A stretch of 64,000 nucleotides of DNA. Source: Notospermus geniculatus. Lineage: Eukaryota > Nemertea > Pilidiophora > Heteronemertea > Lineidae. The translations under genes were made by a program, and so were the position numbers. Position 1 is the stretch's first letter. Each line of letters opens with the position of its first letter. The stretch lies in contig NMRB01000926.1 of the NCBI GenBank assembly GCA_002633025.1, positions 44,789 through 108,788 of the forward strand, written 5' to 3'. This document shows positions 47,192 to 60,100 of the stretch, one piece after another. The notes beneath the pieces were generated by a model that made no database searches, had not been told where the DNA came from, and saw only the letters and a program-made list of their open reading frames with translations.

Positions 47192-47834
47192 GCAGTTCCA
47201 CTGATTGCTCTTTTCCTACTTGCTCGTGCACACAGTATTATTATTGGGACCTTGGCTTACCCTACCTAATACCTAATGTCTTGCAATGTATACTAATACT
47301 ATTCCTAAGCCTAGTCTACTCATGACCCAAAAATGCCCACATGGCTCAGCCACAGGCATATCGTTCTATACCTAGGCCTGCACACAGCCTGTGATGAGGA
47401 TGTCATAATCCCTGTGTTACATGTTTTGTTTATTTCGCAAAATCATAGGCCTGCATTATCTACAAATCCCACATTGGATTGGAACTGCCTGAATTTGTTG
47501 ATCATGACCGTGATAACTTGTGTATGTATGGTATTGGTATGGTATGAAATCTATAGAAGGCCTAGCTAGAGTAGACGACTGGGCAGCATAACCTAAGTCA
47601 CACCGCAACGCATCTTCAATACCTTATCTGAAATAAATAAACTTGATTATGCAATAAACATATCATCAATTTGGCCTCCATAAAACATGTATAGTCTCTA
47701 ACAATAAGAATAGCACATGCAAAATTCTGACAGAGACACAAAATGAACAAAAAGATAATGAGACAAGACCTCTTCAAAAAAGTTTCTTTATTGACTAACA
47801 CTAACGGGCAAATTCATATTCGACTAAGTACTAC

Positions 47835-48309
47835 CAAAAATAGATAAAGACCAAAAATGTACCACTCTCAACGTTGAAAAGCATAAAATTGGCAGCTATC
47901 TCCCTAAAAACTTGGACGATCTGAGAGTTACTGCACCAAGTCAAAGAATTAGACACTGGCTACAAGCAGTATAAAATTCAATCAAATCCATCCACTGGTT
48001 TCAGAGATATCAATCTTTAAATAGATGACTATACCTCAGACTGGCATGGACCAGCACGTTGAGTTCATTTTTTTAAATATAGGTGGCGCAGGACCCTTTA
48101 ATTGCTAATTACTCATTAGGGAATGCACGGATTTGCAAACAACGTTGTGATTAGTATTCCTTGTGCCCCTGCCTATATTTTGGTGCCAAACGTTTTTAGA
48201 TTTTTGCAACTTTTTTGATCATGCGCCACCTATTATTTAAAAAAATAACTAAAACCCTTGGGCTGGGCCGGTTTCAGAGTGGTATATTTTTGGTCTTTAT
48301 CTATTTTTG
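47835..48309. mobile_element. 475-bp inverted-repeat element, allele-specific
   Basis: Ends CAAAAATAGATAAAGACC and its complement, arms over 30 bases, flanked by GTACTAC on both sides. The empty site is near 33175-33190. No coding capacity. Confidence 0.85.
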
Positions 48310-48845
48310 GTACTACTATTGTGTAGTATTCTTCCAACTGAAAAAACAAGAAGATATGAAAGCAATGATCGCAAGTACAACTACAAGAGTGAATTACTGT
48401 GTATATGTTACGAATCAATCAACTGTGAATAATTGTGATTCTGTATAGGATATGTCGTCATGTGTGACATATATATATTGGCTACCATGTGAAACACCGT
48501 GTTGGCCTACCGCCGTACCAGTACGCCCAACAAACACTAGACCTATTAGGCCTAACAGATGATGAAATTAGCGGCTTGGCCTTGTCTCTACTCTGCCGAT
48601 TCACTCATTCAGTGATTGTGAATGAGTCAGACAGAGTCAGACCCAATTCTGAATAAAAAATAAATAGGCCTAGGCTAGCTAGGCATGCGGACAAGCTGAT
48701 GTTTGTCGAACAAGTCAAATAAATTTGAAACATTCACATGACTGACGACTGTCATGACTGTCAAAATGTACAGACAACAGTGTACATCAATGCACACACA
48801 CTACACAGCATGCAGGCACAGAACGTACGCAGTTTAGTTACGTAC

Positions 48846-49019
48846 CTTATCTTTCACAGTCTGTAGCCAGCTTCCCAGCCACCCGCAGTCATTTCCACCA
48901 CTGAAAACAAAGATGACATTATACAGAAGTTGAACTTTTCCTAATTATTAACAAAAGATTGAAACCGAAATTGGGAAATATGTCACTTTTTCTCTGCGTT
49001 CTCACCTGGCACCTGCCAT
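48846..49019 (-). CDS. BSDC1: BSDC1 exons 1-2, second allele
   Basis: Exon 1 (49019-49006, MAGA) and exon 2 (48900-48846, GWLGSWLQTVKDK) match 34691-34518. The exon 2 donor is GTACGT here against GTGCGT in the other allele. Exons 3-5 would lie beyond the break at 47191. Confidence 0.83.
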
Positions 49020-49421
49020 TTTGCAATTTTTGTTTTATCTCTAGATCCGCGTTGTGAGCATCTGTTACTGATTCCGTGGTTGCCGGGAAGAGAATGGCGG
49101 TCGTGTCACCCTCACGTCTTTCCGGCCTCGTCTCCCCTGCGCCTGCCCGCTTCGTTCCACACTTAAATTTGAAAAGCGCAGTTGATTAGGATATTCAAAA
49201 TTTGCTTTAGGCAGCCAGGTTAGTTCGCCAGATCACCGCCGCCGGCGTAGCTAGCTACGTAGTCATTATTGAGCGGGAATAATCAAGTTGCCCCGTTGGG
49301 GGGGGGAGAATTTTCATATTGGCAGCAAATTCGATCTCCTAGGCCTACCCTACTTGATACGGCTTGATACTTTACCACGAGATGATCTCTGCCATCCATC
49401 CATCCATAAAGATAGGCCTAA

Positions 49422-49752
49422 GGCCAAAAAAAATAAAGTATTTGTTTCTTGTCCGCGCCCGCGTCATTCCCAGGCCCTCCGCATCGAAAATTTTTTTTCT
49501 CACCAATTTCAAATTTCCCCACTTTGCTTACGCAGCGCCTTCTAATGCACTGAAATGCTTCATCACTTGAAATCATCTTTATTTTTCATGAAATTCTGTG
49601 CTTTAAACATGTAGAGAGATGGTTTGCTGGTGGTATTTCCCCCATCCATGAAGAAAACGGAAAAAAAATTATTTGAAAATAAAAAAAATTCGCATGCCCG
49701 CATCAATTTTTGCTGAGTTGCTGGACAAGAAACAGACAATTTTTTTTGGGCC
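49422..49752. mobile_element. 331-bp inverted-repeat element, allele-specific
   Basis: Ends GGCCAAAAAAAAT / ATTTTTTTTGGGCC, with an inner repeat TTTCTTGTCC / GGACAAGAAA. Flanked by TAA on both sides. The other allele (35108-35112) has a single TAA. The 3-bp TAA target suits PIF/Harbinger-type elements. Confidence 0.83.
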
Positions 49753-50730
49753 TAATGCCCCCGTTTTTATATGAAAATCTTATCATTTTACCATGGTAAT
49801 TTCGCACGGTAAAGGACAGTTTACCATGGTATAATTGGCTTTCACCATGGTAAAACTTCTTTTACCGTGCGAAATTATTCACCATGGTAAAATGGAGAAT
49901 ATTTTTTATAAGGGGCAGAAGTTAGCGTCAATCGCTCTGCTGCGCACCTCCAGACACAAACTGTGGTGACGGAGGGAGCGAGTATTAAAAATCCCTGATT
50001 ACCTCAGGATGATGCCATCGTAGGCCTAATTCGGTAGTCTTTAAATCGAATATACGAAATTCATGAACCAAGAAACAAATCTAATCATCACGGATAATTT
50101 GAGAGTAAACCCCCCTCGATAGCTTTTGATCGCGACCATAAAAATAATTGAACCAATTCTAATGTCGTCATTAAAGCGGCAGAGCGGTCTCTGATGAGGA
50201 ACATTCAACGTGAAATCAGGCGTTTATCGGCAGGAGAATCCGTCGTTGATTTCAACGATTTCTCTTCTTCACTGGATTTGCATCCGCCTGAGCTGTGCAT
50301 GATACGGCTTGAATTATGATCGCAAGAACGGAAATTTAACGGAATTAAAACCAGTGAACTCTTGAGGGAGGACGGGGATCCCAGCTCGACAGAGGGCAGC
50401 ACACCGAAACCCGGTCCTAATACAATGGACGCCTCTTGTGTGCGAAATTGATCAGGACCGGGATGTCAGACAGTTTCATTTCAATAGTTTTAACCACTAG
50501 CGACACCTAATGTCGGCTATCGTCCCCACTTTGACGCCATGCAATACAGCGAAGGCAGCTTTTTTGATTGGTTCTTCCTTCGATTGTCAATTCCGTTTCG
50601 TTTCTATCTGTTCCGATGATTATAATGAGCCGCACGATATGCTGTGTTCTGATAGCTGAATTAGCCAACGGTGAATTCAATAAGCGGCGTTTCATCTGAG
50701 ATCGACTGCCGGAAAACCTTTCGCACGACA

Positions 50731-52285
50731 GGCCGAAAATATCTTTAGAATGTTTGCTAAAATAACAAAACTGATGATCGGAAAATTATTCGGTATCTCT
50801 CTCTCATATCATAAACATTCCTACCTTTATTTCTTATTATTCTTGCAGTACCTGAATTCCGCTAATTCATCGAATCATATCGCATGAATAAACTGGTTTG
50901 TTTAGATGACATACCCATTGCGCTGAAAATGCTGACGATTATTGAATGGTGGACTTCATCGATACAATGCAAGTATCTGCTTGACACATTAGCCCGGCTC
51001 TGTCTGGCATGGATTAGGAGGTGTTAGCAGCAATTACCATGTTTAGCATGCCATCGATTGCAGTATCGATCACACCGGGGAGAATTGTTGTGATCAGATT
51101 CAGATGCAGAGGGGAAGACCTGGTGGCATCATCGGTAACTGAATATGATGTGTGAATGGTATCACTCGCCGGTCATCCATCCAAGCACTGACCGAACGTT
51201 GCTTACTTCCAGATTTGAGCCCATCGCTCACCAGCACAGAGACCATAGGAAATCCTTGGTGCAGGGGTTAGGCCGCGCCATCATGACAAGGGGAGGGGGC
51301 CGGGTACTCACAGTGAACACGATGCTGAGCTGTCAGGTTTCGTCAGGTAGTAGGCAAGATATTATTTTGTTTAGTGGTCTCTTTACCGCGACAAAATATG
51401 TAGGCGACAACGTAATCAACCGATTGGCCTGAGGCCAATTCAGAGAGTGGCTGCATCGAAAAAACGCCCGTCGTCACGAATGCATGCCACTGATCGAAGC
51501 CCACTTTGCAGGATTTTCTTGCACCTTTCCTTCATGGCAATACCAGCTTCACTTTATACTGCGTCATATTCCGGCGCTTGACCACCTCCAGACGACATCA
51601 ATCAATAGTTCCGTGCTGCGGAAATAGAATTAGATCGGTTCACATTCTCCTCCGATATTGAGGATCCAGTCATGACCTTGAGTCTATTTTCCGCGCAAGC
51701 GATCAATTCAGGAGAGCCCTTTTTAGCATCCTTTACTTCAATGACATTGGTGTGTCAAATTGCATCTTCTTTTTAATGCTTATCCAGGTTCAGCTTCGTC
51801 TGCGAAGGAAACTTTATCCCAAAACTTGTCCCGATAACCGAGTCACAACCATCTTTGGAAAAAGCATTACATTTTGTACTTTCTCTCGTCGTTCAGTATT
51901 TTATGCAACAAACACTGAATATTCTATTCACCACTTTCATATCTGCAGCGGAAACATTCCATAGCAAACACGAAAAAAAACGGCCTCCTGTATCTTCTTA
52001 GAGTGAATCTGCCTAGATGCCTCTGTTTAAGACATAATCAGATTGCCTTCTGTCAGATCGATTCAATCCTTTCACTCGATAACTGGCGTCATTATCAGTG
52101 ATAAAAAACAAAATAAGATAGAAGCGTGCTTCTGAGGATGCTTCGTCAATCTCATCTCCAGGGAAATCCTATTCACTTTGCCTTCCAATGGCTTGTGTTA
52201 TGGGTGTACTGAAGGCTAATAACCGAATCACAAACCTAATAGATCGTCACCCGGATCGGAATTTTTACGTGAGAACCGCCCATAG
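50731..52285. other. Unassigned, repeat-poor sequence
   Basis: No recognised coding sequence. Almost none of the TAGGCCTA or TACATGTA words that are common to the left. Confidence 0.4.
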
Positions 52286-52369
52286 AGATGTCGCTCTTGT
52301 CGAATAAATGTTGTTGGCCAACCCAATGCACTGATGAGGGGTTTGAAAGATTTCTGGCCATGCCGATTG

Positions 52370-52950
52370 GAGATTTAACACCACACCCCTTGCTACGATA
52401 TAATAAAAGGAGTCGTCCTCCAGAAATTTCGCAAATTTTCGACCCCAACCGGGGTCTTCTTCAGGCTTCACCCCTTGCTACAAGTGCCCAGATTGCCCCG
52501 ATTATTTACTGCATATTCAGATATCGAGTGGCAGGCAGCCACTTTTTGATATTTGTACTGAGGGGTGAAAAGCAAACATGCCGAAATGTGCCAGGTGTGA
52601 TAGAATCTAATGCCCCACCCTCCTGATGTCCCCCTGCATTGTTTGTCACAGGATTAGGCTGAGGGTCTTGGTCTGTCTAGAGTCCAATTCAATGGTGCCC
52701 GGCGCTTAATCCGTAAATGTATTGCTGGGGGACATCACATATCGGGGATATTAGATTCTTTTACAAACCGGCGAAGAGTTGTTGACCCGACCCTGTCAAA
52801 TTACACTTAACCCTTGACTGCAAGAGACCGACTCCTACCACCGATAAGCGCGCCACCCTTTCTCATTATTTATGCATGAGGTGGTGTGACGTCACTGGTG
52901 TCAAACACCAACAGCCTTGGAATGACGACTTATTGTTGATTTCATACCAT
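52370..52950. repeat. Overlap/allelic duplicate of 53041-53610
   Basis: From CACCACACCCCTTGCTACG to GATTTCATACCAT both copies are colinear, with small differences. They flank the N at 52951, as at 4226. Confidence 0.82.
52624..52737. mobile_element. MITE with TGATGTCCCCC ends
   Basis: Inverted relative of 42286-42390. A second allelic copy is at 53280-53398. Confidence 0.75.
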
Positions 52951-52951
52951 N
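52951..52951. other. Assembly gap (single N)
   Basis: The sequence steps back ~0.6 kb in the same locus. Confidence 0.9.
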
Positions 52952-53021
52952 TCAATGTTTACAAACATTAAACGTAAACAATGTAAACATCAATGTTTAC
53001 AAACATTAAACGTAAACAATG
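52952..53021. repeat. 38-bp tandem repeat with forkhead-type motifs
   Basis: Two units of 38 bp give GTAAACA or TGTTTAC at 52956, 52974, 52983, 52994 and 53012. The array directly follows a gap and is not seen at the end of the other copy. Confidence 0.6.
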
Positions 53022-53279
53022 AAGTCGTGATATATTATCTTTAACACCACACCCCTTGCTACGATATAATAAAAGGAGTCGTCCTCCAGAAATTTCGCAA
53101 ATTTTCGACCCCAACCGGAGTCTTCTTCAGGCTTCACCCCTTGCTACAAGTGCCCAGATTGCCCCGACTATTTACTGCATATTCAGATATCGAGTGGCAG
53201 GGAGCCACTTTTTGATATTTGTACTGAGGGGTGAAAAGCAACCATGCCAGGTGTGATAGAATCTAATGCCCCACCCTCC

Positions 53280-53398
53280 TGATGCCCCCTGCATTGTTTG
53301 TCACAGGATTAGGCTGAGGGTCTTGGTCTGTCTAGAGTCCAATTCAATGGGGATGGTGCCCGGCGCTTAATCCGTAAATGTATTGCTGGGGGACATCA
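53280..53398. mobile_element. MITE with TGATGTCCCCC ends, allelic copy
   Basis: Same element as 52624-52737 in the overlapping piece, with GATGCCCCC at the left and a small GGGAT insertion. Confidence 0.7.
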
Positions 53399-54014
53399 CA
53401 TATCGGGGATATTAGATTCTTTTACAAACCGGCGAAGAGTTGACCCGACCCTGTCAAATTACACTTAACCCTTGACTGCAAGAGACCGACTCCTATCACC
53501 GATAAGCGCGCCACCCTTTCTCATTATTTATTCGTGAGGTGGTGTGACGTCACTGGTGTCAAACACCAACAGCCTTGGAATGACGACTTATTGTTGATTT
53601 CATACCATTCATTCGTTTCTTTGATAACTAAAGATCAAAGAAAGGGCATTCCGGTATGGAGGAATATACTGACTTATGCCCAAGATCAACACACATTGTA
53701 TTTCATGAGGTACTGGGTAGGTCTGGAGACAGAAATAATAAATAGCTGTTACTGCTTACAGTAGGCTAGGTGTAACGTCTGCCAGAGTTTCCGTACGAAC
53801 GCCAACCCTTAATTGAACATGCATGTCAGGAGTGCGAGCCAGATTCTGACAATTGCTGGTAACAAGCGTTGGTCTGCCATGAATGCTAAGTTGTCATGGT
53901 AATAGCGATGATTTCTTGAAGGTATCCGTTCGTGATCGCTGTGATATTGGTGAACTAATTAGTGGTCCGTTGTGCAGTGCCGACACAGCAACATTTCGTC
54001 CCAATTCCTTTAAT

Positions 54015-54172
54015 AGGGAGTTTAAGAAATCAAACGATAAACGTTAACTTTACGACAACGTTACTTATTTTTCATACTGCGAAAAATTCACCAGATTGTA
54101 TATTGCATTTTCGGTACAAAAAATAACGTTGTCGTAAATTTAACGTTTATCGTTTGATTTCTTAAACTCCCT
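54015..54172. mobile_element. 158-bp hairpin MITE (AGGGAGTTTA family)
   Basis: Arms of ~50 bases (AGGGAGTTTAAGAAATCAAA ... TTTGATTTCTTAAACTCCCT), flanked by AAT on both sides. A short relative is in the MS4A-like intron at 38507-38578. Confidence 0.83.
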
Positions 54173-57100
54173 AATATCACCAGCTAGGAATGAGTTGACG
54201 ATTTTGAACCTTGAAATATCAAGGCCGAGGCTCCCTTCGCCTTCCTGCGTAGTCCAGGGACTACGGTAGATATAGAGTAGTCCAAGGGCAAGCGATTATA
54301 TGAATTGATGGTTCAAGATGGGATTTCGTGATTGCATGGGCGAGTCGCTTGCTTATAAATTATCTGGACCTCTAACAAGATGGGACCACGTACAGCCCGT
54401 CTAGTCCACGTGATGATTGACTCTATCGGTTCAATTAGCTTAATCCTCCTCATGAGATGCCACACCTGTGACAAACACCCCTCTTCCTGACGACGGTGAC
54501 GTGATTCGATTGATACTCTTGCTGATTAAGTGTCTGGACCACTCAGCATCACCTGAAGTCACCATACGTGGAGGGATTTCTTCCTGTCCTATTAATACAA
54601 GATGAGGACCAGATGCGACCAGGAAAAGGGGCCGTGTCTTGTAACGACATAAGGTTTGGCATGGTAGGATAAGGCTGCTGTACGTATAGGTACAGTGAAA
54701 GGTTGGCATTATACTGAAACCTGTGCTTTTCAGAGTGATCAAATTCTATTTGGTATTTTGTTAAGGACAACGTGATTGGCTGGCGAATATTCGAGTCTGA
54801 TCACGTGACTTAGCCGGGTTATCTCACTGAGTTGCCGCCTATCTCGTACTTAACCATTTCCAGGCACCAAAATCGATACACATCATCCCCATCAATGCAT
54901 TGGTCGGTTGTCATTTGGTGACGACTCAATCAATGTATAAAAAGTATGGCGTGCAATATGGCATGGTGGTTGGAGAGTTCTTCCATTTCTCTTATTAGGA
55001 CTAGGGACCGAAGGGAGTGAGATATCCGTGGAGCTAGCCAGCAACTGAAGTGCTGTAGCCAGTAGGGCCACTTTAAAAGAACAGCAGAAGCGGTGACTGC
55101 TATAGGTCAGTCACATGACTGACACTAAACTGGTGGTATTTTTGTCACCTTTTAGACGCTGAAAACTGCTTTCTCTCAATAGGCCCCTACTCGGGTTGCT
55201 GCAATTACTCGCTGATGAACGCAAGAACATATTCAGAAACCTTCACATGATACACCCAATTACTGTTAAATGATCAGCACTACCCCAGTCGTCTATCCAG
55301 GCTCTTGTTTGTCATCTGGTACAGAGAGAAACGCCCCCAGGACCACTTCGTTATCTTTGTGCAACCACTGCGCATCATGCCAGTGAAGGCGTGAAGGCAA
55401 TGAAAAGATGGTTTTAATGACTGGATCTCGCCTCAAACAATTTTCTGTTTCCCCTATGCTTCTTTCGTCATTCCGGTTTTTTGTTTGTGGAACTGAATGC
55501 GGGAATCATGGCATAGCCTCTCTCGAAGACTCAGTATGTATAACTCGACTGCTCCACACAGGGAAGCCCTATCACATTCCTTTCTCCAAGCAAGCAACGG
55601 GAATTACCAGCAGTTGTTGCTGTTCGTGACCTCTGAAAGCCCCTCTTGTTGTCACCGACGTGCCGAATCCTCCTCACCGGAGGACTTTGTCTCCTGGCAG
55701 CATTCCTTCCCTGACTAACGCTGACATCCACCGGTATTTCTCCGGCTAATTGCCCGGATGATCGATATGTACGCGCGGGTTATCAACGAGAAAATGGTAC
55801 CAGATTGGACCATAATGCGACTTGTTAGCGACTAGAATAAAATGCCACTCTCATTTGGGATCAATTTATACTCTGGGTAGGGAAGATTGACGTTCTTTTG
55901 TCAAATTTGATGGCCCAGCATTGACAGGGGATAAGCGATAAACAAAGGGGTGTCATCCCTTTCTCTGCGGCGACTCCTTCCTTATATTACTTAATGATGA
56001 TTCTAGGTTCTTTGCTGTATGATAACCAGATGGACACAAAATGCTCCGTTTTCAGCCGAGGCTGCACTTTAATCAGTTGCATCATTCGTCTGCCTCTCTT
56101 GATCGTGTTAACTAAGTAACACCCTTTACCTTTTAATCATCTCCTTTGATCTGCAGGGCGGCAACATCTAATGCTTGAAAAACCACCTTGTTTCCCGAAC
56201 CTCGCGAAAGGCTCCTTCCTGTTGCAATCGCTTTATCCGGTTCAGGTCTGATCTGAATATAGAGGGGGTGTTTGTAATGTACAGCGTCGAAGAAAAAACG
56301 GATCTTCGTCTATTAGATAGCATTCTGCCTATGGTGGGCGAGAGATCCGACAAGCATTGGAAATGTTGAAGAACATCCAGAATGTTCTAAAGAAGACAAC
56401 GTTTCCTGTCAACGCATGATCCGAATGGTGAGAAAATGTTGTACCTTTGCAGCCCTACAGGGAAAAGATTCTGGTGAGATATATGGTGGGCTGAAACAGT
56501 CATACGGCTTACTCCGTCATCTTTGCTTCCCGAGACATTCTGTCATCGTACACGACATTCGAAGGACGCAAGGCGGAGACGGATCCAGCTATCCGCGAAA
56601 CACAACCGCGCAGTGGAGCTGCGAGCTGTTGCAGAATCAGAAGGTGAAAGAATTGGCTCTCTGCATGGTTACCATTTGACCGATTTCGTCAACTCTGGCT
56701 GGAGCAAGAGTTACCACATCTCCCAAAGACATCCCAGAAGAGAAGAGGACACAAGCACGCTACGATTCAATATCGTTTTCCGACGTTTTTGTGGAAACAT
56801 GATCGTCTTATTGCGATTACCATGCGTGTGAGTATGGTACCGTATTCCACATTGCCAATGATTGAAATTCAGCAAAGGACGCTGTACGGAGTCGATGAAG
56901 GTCACACGATGGATGAGGAGGAGGCGGACCTCCTCCATTACTCATGTCCCAATCTCCCCGTTTACTTATAGCACGAGTCCCAGATCTAAGTGGTACACCT
57001 ATAAAAAGCCAATCCAATCCGTTCATTATCATGTTATCAGCAAGGTTTGTTCATGGCTTTTGTTGCCAAGGAAGCAAGACCAGATGAGATCAGAGTGGTT

Positions 57101-60100
57101 ATCTACCACTGAAGGTCACCAAGCCTTTATAAGGTTACAGAGACTGGTCAAACAGGATCCTTTATGTTACATTCCCTTTGATCTCTCTCCCGACTTTTAA
57201 CGTTGCCTTTGAGCAAAAGGAAATGTACGCATGCATCGTTATTCTCTTTGGAAGATTCGTTTCCCCTTCCTGGCCACCAAGACATGTTCAAGCGCTAGAC
57301 GAGTCTTTAAGAGTGGCTGACGTCTCAGAGAGTGGCTGACGTCGATCAAGACCCGCATGGCCAGGATTGGTTCAGATTTCATACCTCCATGCAACAAACT
57401 ATTGCCTCTCCTGAAACGTATACGCATGATGACTAGTCTGAGCTATTTACCCGAGGAAATTGGCTTGTTACTCTCTGTTTTCGTCTGCTCGTCATGGTAA
57501 CTGGAAGCAATCAGAACCGCCAATAGACATTGATCTACAAACAAGCAATTCGGTGTCCACAGTCGCCCGGTGGCTGAAAAGCAATTTGTCGAAGCAAATT
57601 GAATTCATCGTCTGGGATCCTGCGGCGTCCAAGTTAAGATTTGACTGAAATTATGTTAACGCTTCGTGTATAGATTGCTGGGAACAAAGATCCGATCCAA
57701 AGGGATGTTTTCAGCCCAGGGGCTAATCATATCAAAATTCGCCACGATTTTCTTTCGATTTTCGATTATTATTCATCGGACTTTGAACCGAGTCCCGAAG
57801 GTTGATAAGATGATCATCCATAAGCGATCGTTAAACTGATCTGTTGGTTCCATTGATTCAAAGAAGGGGAGGTCTATCCCTCGTTTCGACAGCCCCGGCC
57901 GTCTTGAATTGCACATGCGCAGTTATATCTGGTGGGCAAATTCGTATCTCACGACCAATCACATGCGTTGGTTTATATACCCACCAGATAAGTGCGCGCG
58001 CACAAAACCTCGGTAGAAACCATGATGGCGGGAAGCTGTCGATGATTTAGTACATCGGTGGTTTTGTTTTTGAGATAACTCCGAGAATGGTAGGCCCTAA
58101 TGGTTCTGAATTCAATTCAGAGCCAGTTGCTTGTCCGAGTCTGTCACAGCGACAGCAATCAGTCATCTGTTTTCAAGATTCGCTACGATCGGTAATGCTT
58201 TACGGACATGAGACACTCACAGCATGACCTTCTCATGATTGAGCACTGTGTCCGGGTATCGATCGCCAATCATGAAAGGTAATGCTAACCAGATGAATCT
58301 CACCAATAAGAATGGGATGAACGCACAGATTTGTTTGTGGTATATCCTGTTAATGCCTCATAAGAAGGCTTAGAACGAATCAGTCGAACCGATGAGAAGT
58401 CGTAGGGAGAATGATGATGCCAGAGATAGACGATTTTACGATTTTCGTCTCGACTATTTTGAGAGGCTGGTTCATTCCCATGCCGATCTTCATACAACTG
58501 AGATGGTTTTTTCCAACCTGTCATCGAAATATCACGCAACCCGTCCCGCATCACCGGCTATGATGCTTCGCTTGCGCAAGGAGGCTGTCAACCATACAAG
58601 ATGCAGTAAAAACCGACCCTGGGATGGTGCCTGGGAGAACCATGGCCAATCCGAGATATCAGAACCATATCGGTTCGGTTAGTGACGCATTCGGATGAAC
58701 CCAGGGCATTAAATTCACGGGGAGCGAAATCGGCTATAGGGAGATCACAAGGATTACCAAGCGTAGATCCCCGAGCACCGAGACATTATCTCATTCTGGA
58801 TCATTACTTATAGCATTGTGATCTGACAGAGAGACAGACTATACTATTCCCGAGTTATGAGCACCATAAAGAATAAAGACTGATGACTTGACGTATTCTG
58901 GAAGCAACCAGATTAGGGGTGCCCGTGCCGTGAGCCAGGTATGGGGACTCCGAGATAACACAACAACAACGAACGACAACGACACCCCGTCACTTCCTTC
59001 GACGAGTTCTTTTGGCACGCCAATACTAAAATAGGAAAGGAAAGGAAATGCCCCCATGATATACCAGTAGACCGACTTCACGGCTGCTGACGGGTTGGTC
59101 TGATGCACCCAGGTTCCGTCACCAGCATCCGACCGCCATTCGCGAACTCCGGAGCCATTTCCAGGACAATCAGTCCTGACTGCAGCAGGAGGTGACTCCA
59201 ACCATTCCCCACGGCTCTTCACAGCGTATCAGAGACATTGATTCCAAGGACTACAGTTCCGGCCACATCAGTTCCCATTTCCTTGTTCCAACATCACTGA
59301 AACGCCCTTAATCGTCATTCCATGCGAACTAAAGAGCCCTTATGGTAAAACATACACGTATTATGATATTCTTTACTCCCTTGGTGATAAATATGATCTG
59401 ATAAATCGTTCTATTGCCTTCCTCTCTTCAAACCAAGGCAGGAGATATCAATTGTCCTAATCGGCTTCCGTGCTCATCTCTAAAGACGTATGTAGGTGTA
59501 AGTAACCTTTTGATCTACGGGACTTTGTCCTTTCTCGCACAGATCAGGTCGGATCGACTTATTTCCCGGGCCCAGTATTTCGGAGAGGGGCGAATTTCGG
59601 AAACGACGTAAAGCTTTCCTAAAAATGGTTATCGGTTGAACAGAACAAGGTTTGCGTGGTTGACTGTGCTTTCCAATGAAAATAGCTCTTCGCGAGACAA
59701 ATTTGGAATCAAATGATATTATTGGGTGGGGTGGGGGCGTGGTCACATGCTGCACCTCCAGTACCTCGATGGGTTTGCGATCAATCCGTTACCATCGTAA
59801 GTATAAAGCGATTGATTTATCCATCCATCGAAGAGTAATTAGTCCATTGAGGTAATGTAATTTGAGTCTTTAAAGGAAAGGCGACCACCAAACCAACCAA
59901 CACGAGTCGAGTGCAAACAGTGAAGGCTAGTGCCGCAAGCTTTGCATCAGCGGAGATTCCGAGTCAAGAGCACGTTCCTAGGCGGAAAAGATCGCAACAA
60001 TCCAAAGAAAATTGACCAACCAGAAGCATTAATCATGCTTTGCAACGGCGACACCCGACAAAAATCAGCCGATAGCTAGCAACCGAACGACCCGAAACAC

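Larger units (their letters stand above)
47192..50730. repeat. Second allele of 32575-36079 (BSDC1 5' region)
   Basis: Colinear with 32575-36079, from the shared GCTCTTTTCCTACTTGC to the shared CCTTTCGCACGACAG. The copies differ by substitutions and three allele-specific mobile elements (33501-34252 in one, 47835-48309 and 49422-49752 in the other). Confidence 0.9.

Noticed and set aside
56175-57427. Cluster of short frames suggesting a decayed transposase
   Set aside because: No motif or inverted termini could be identified.
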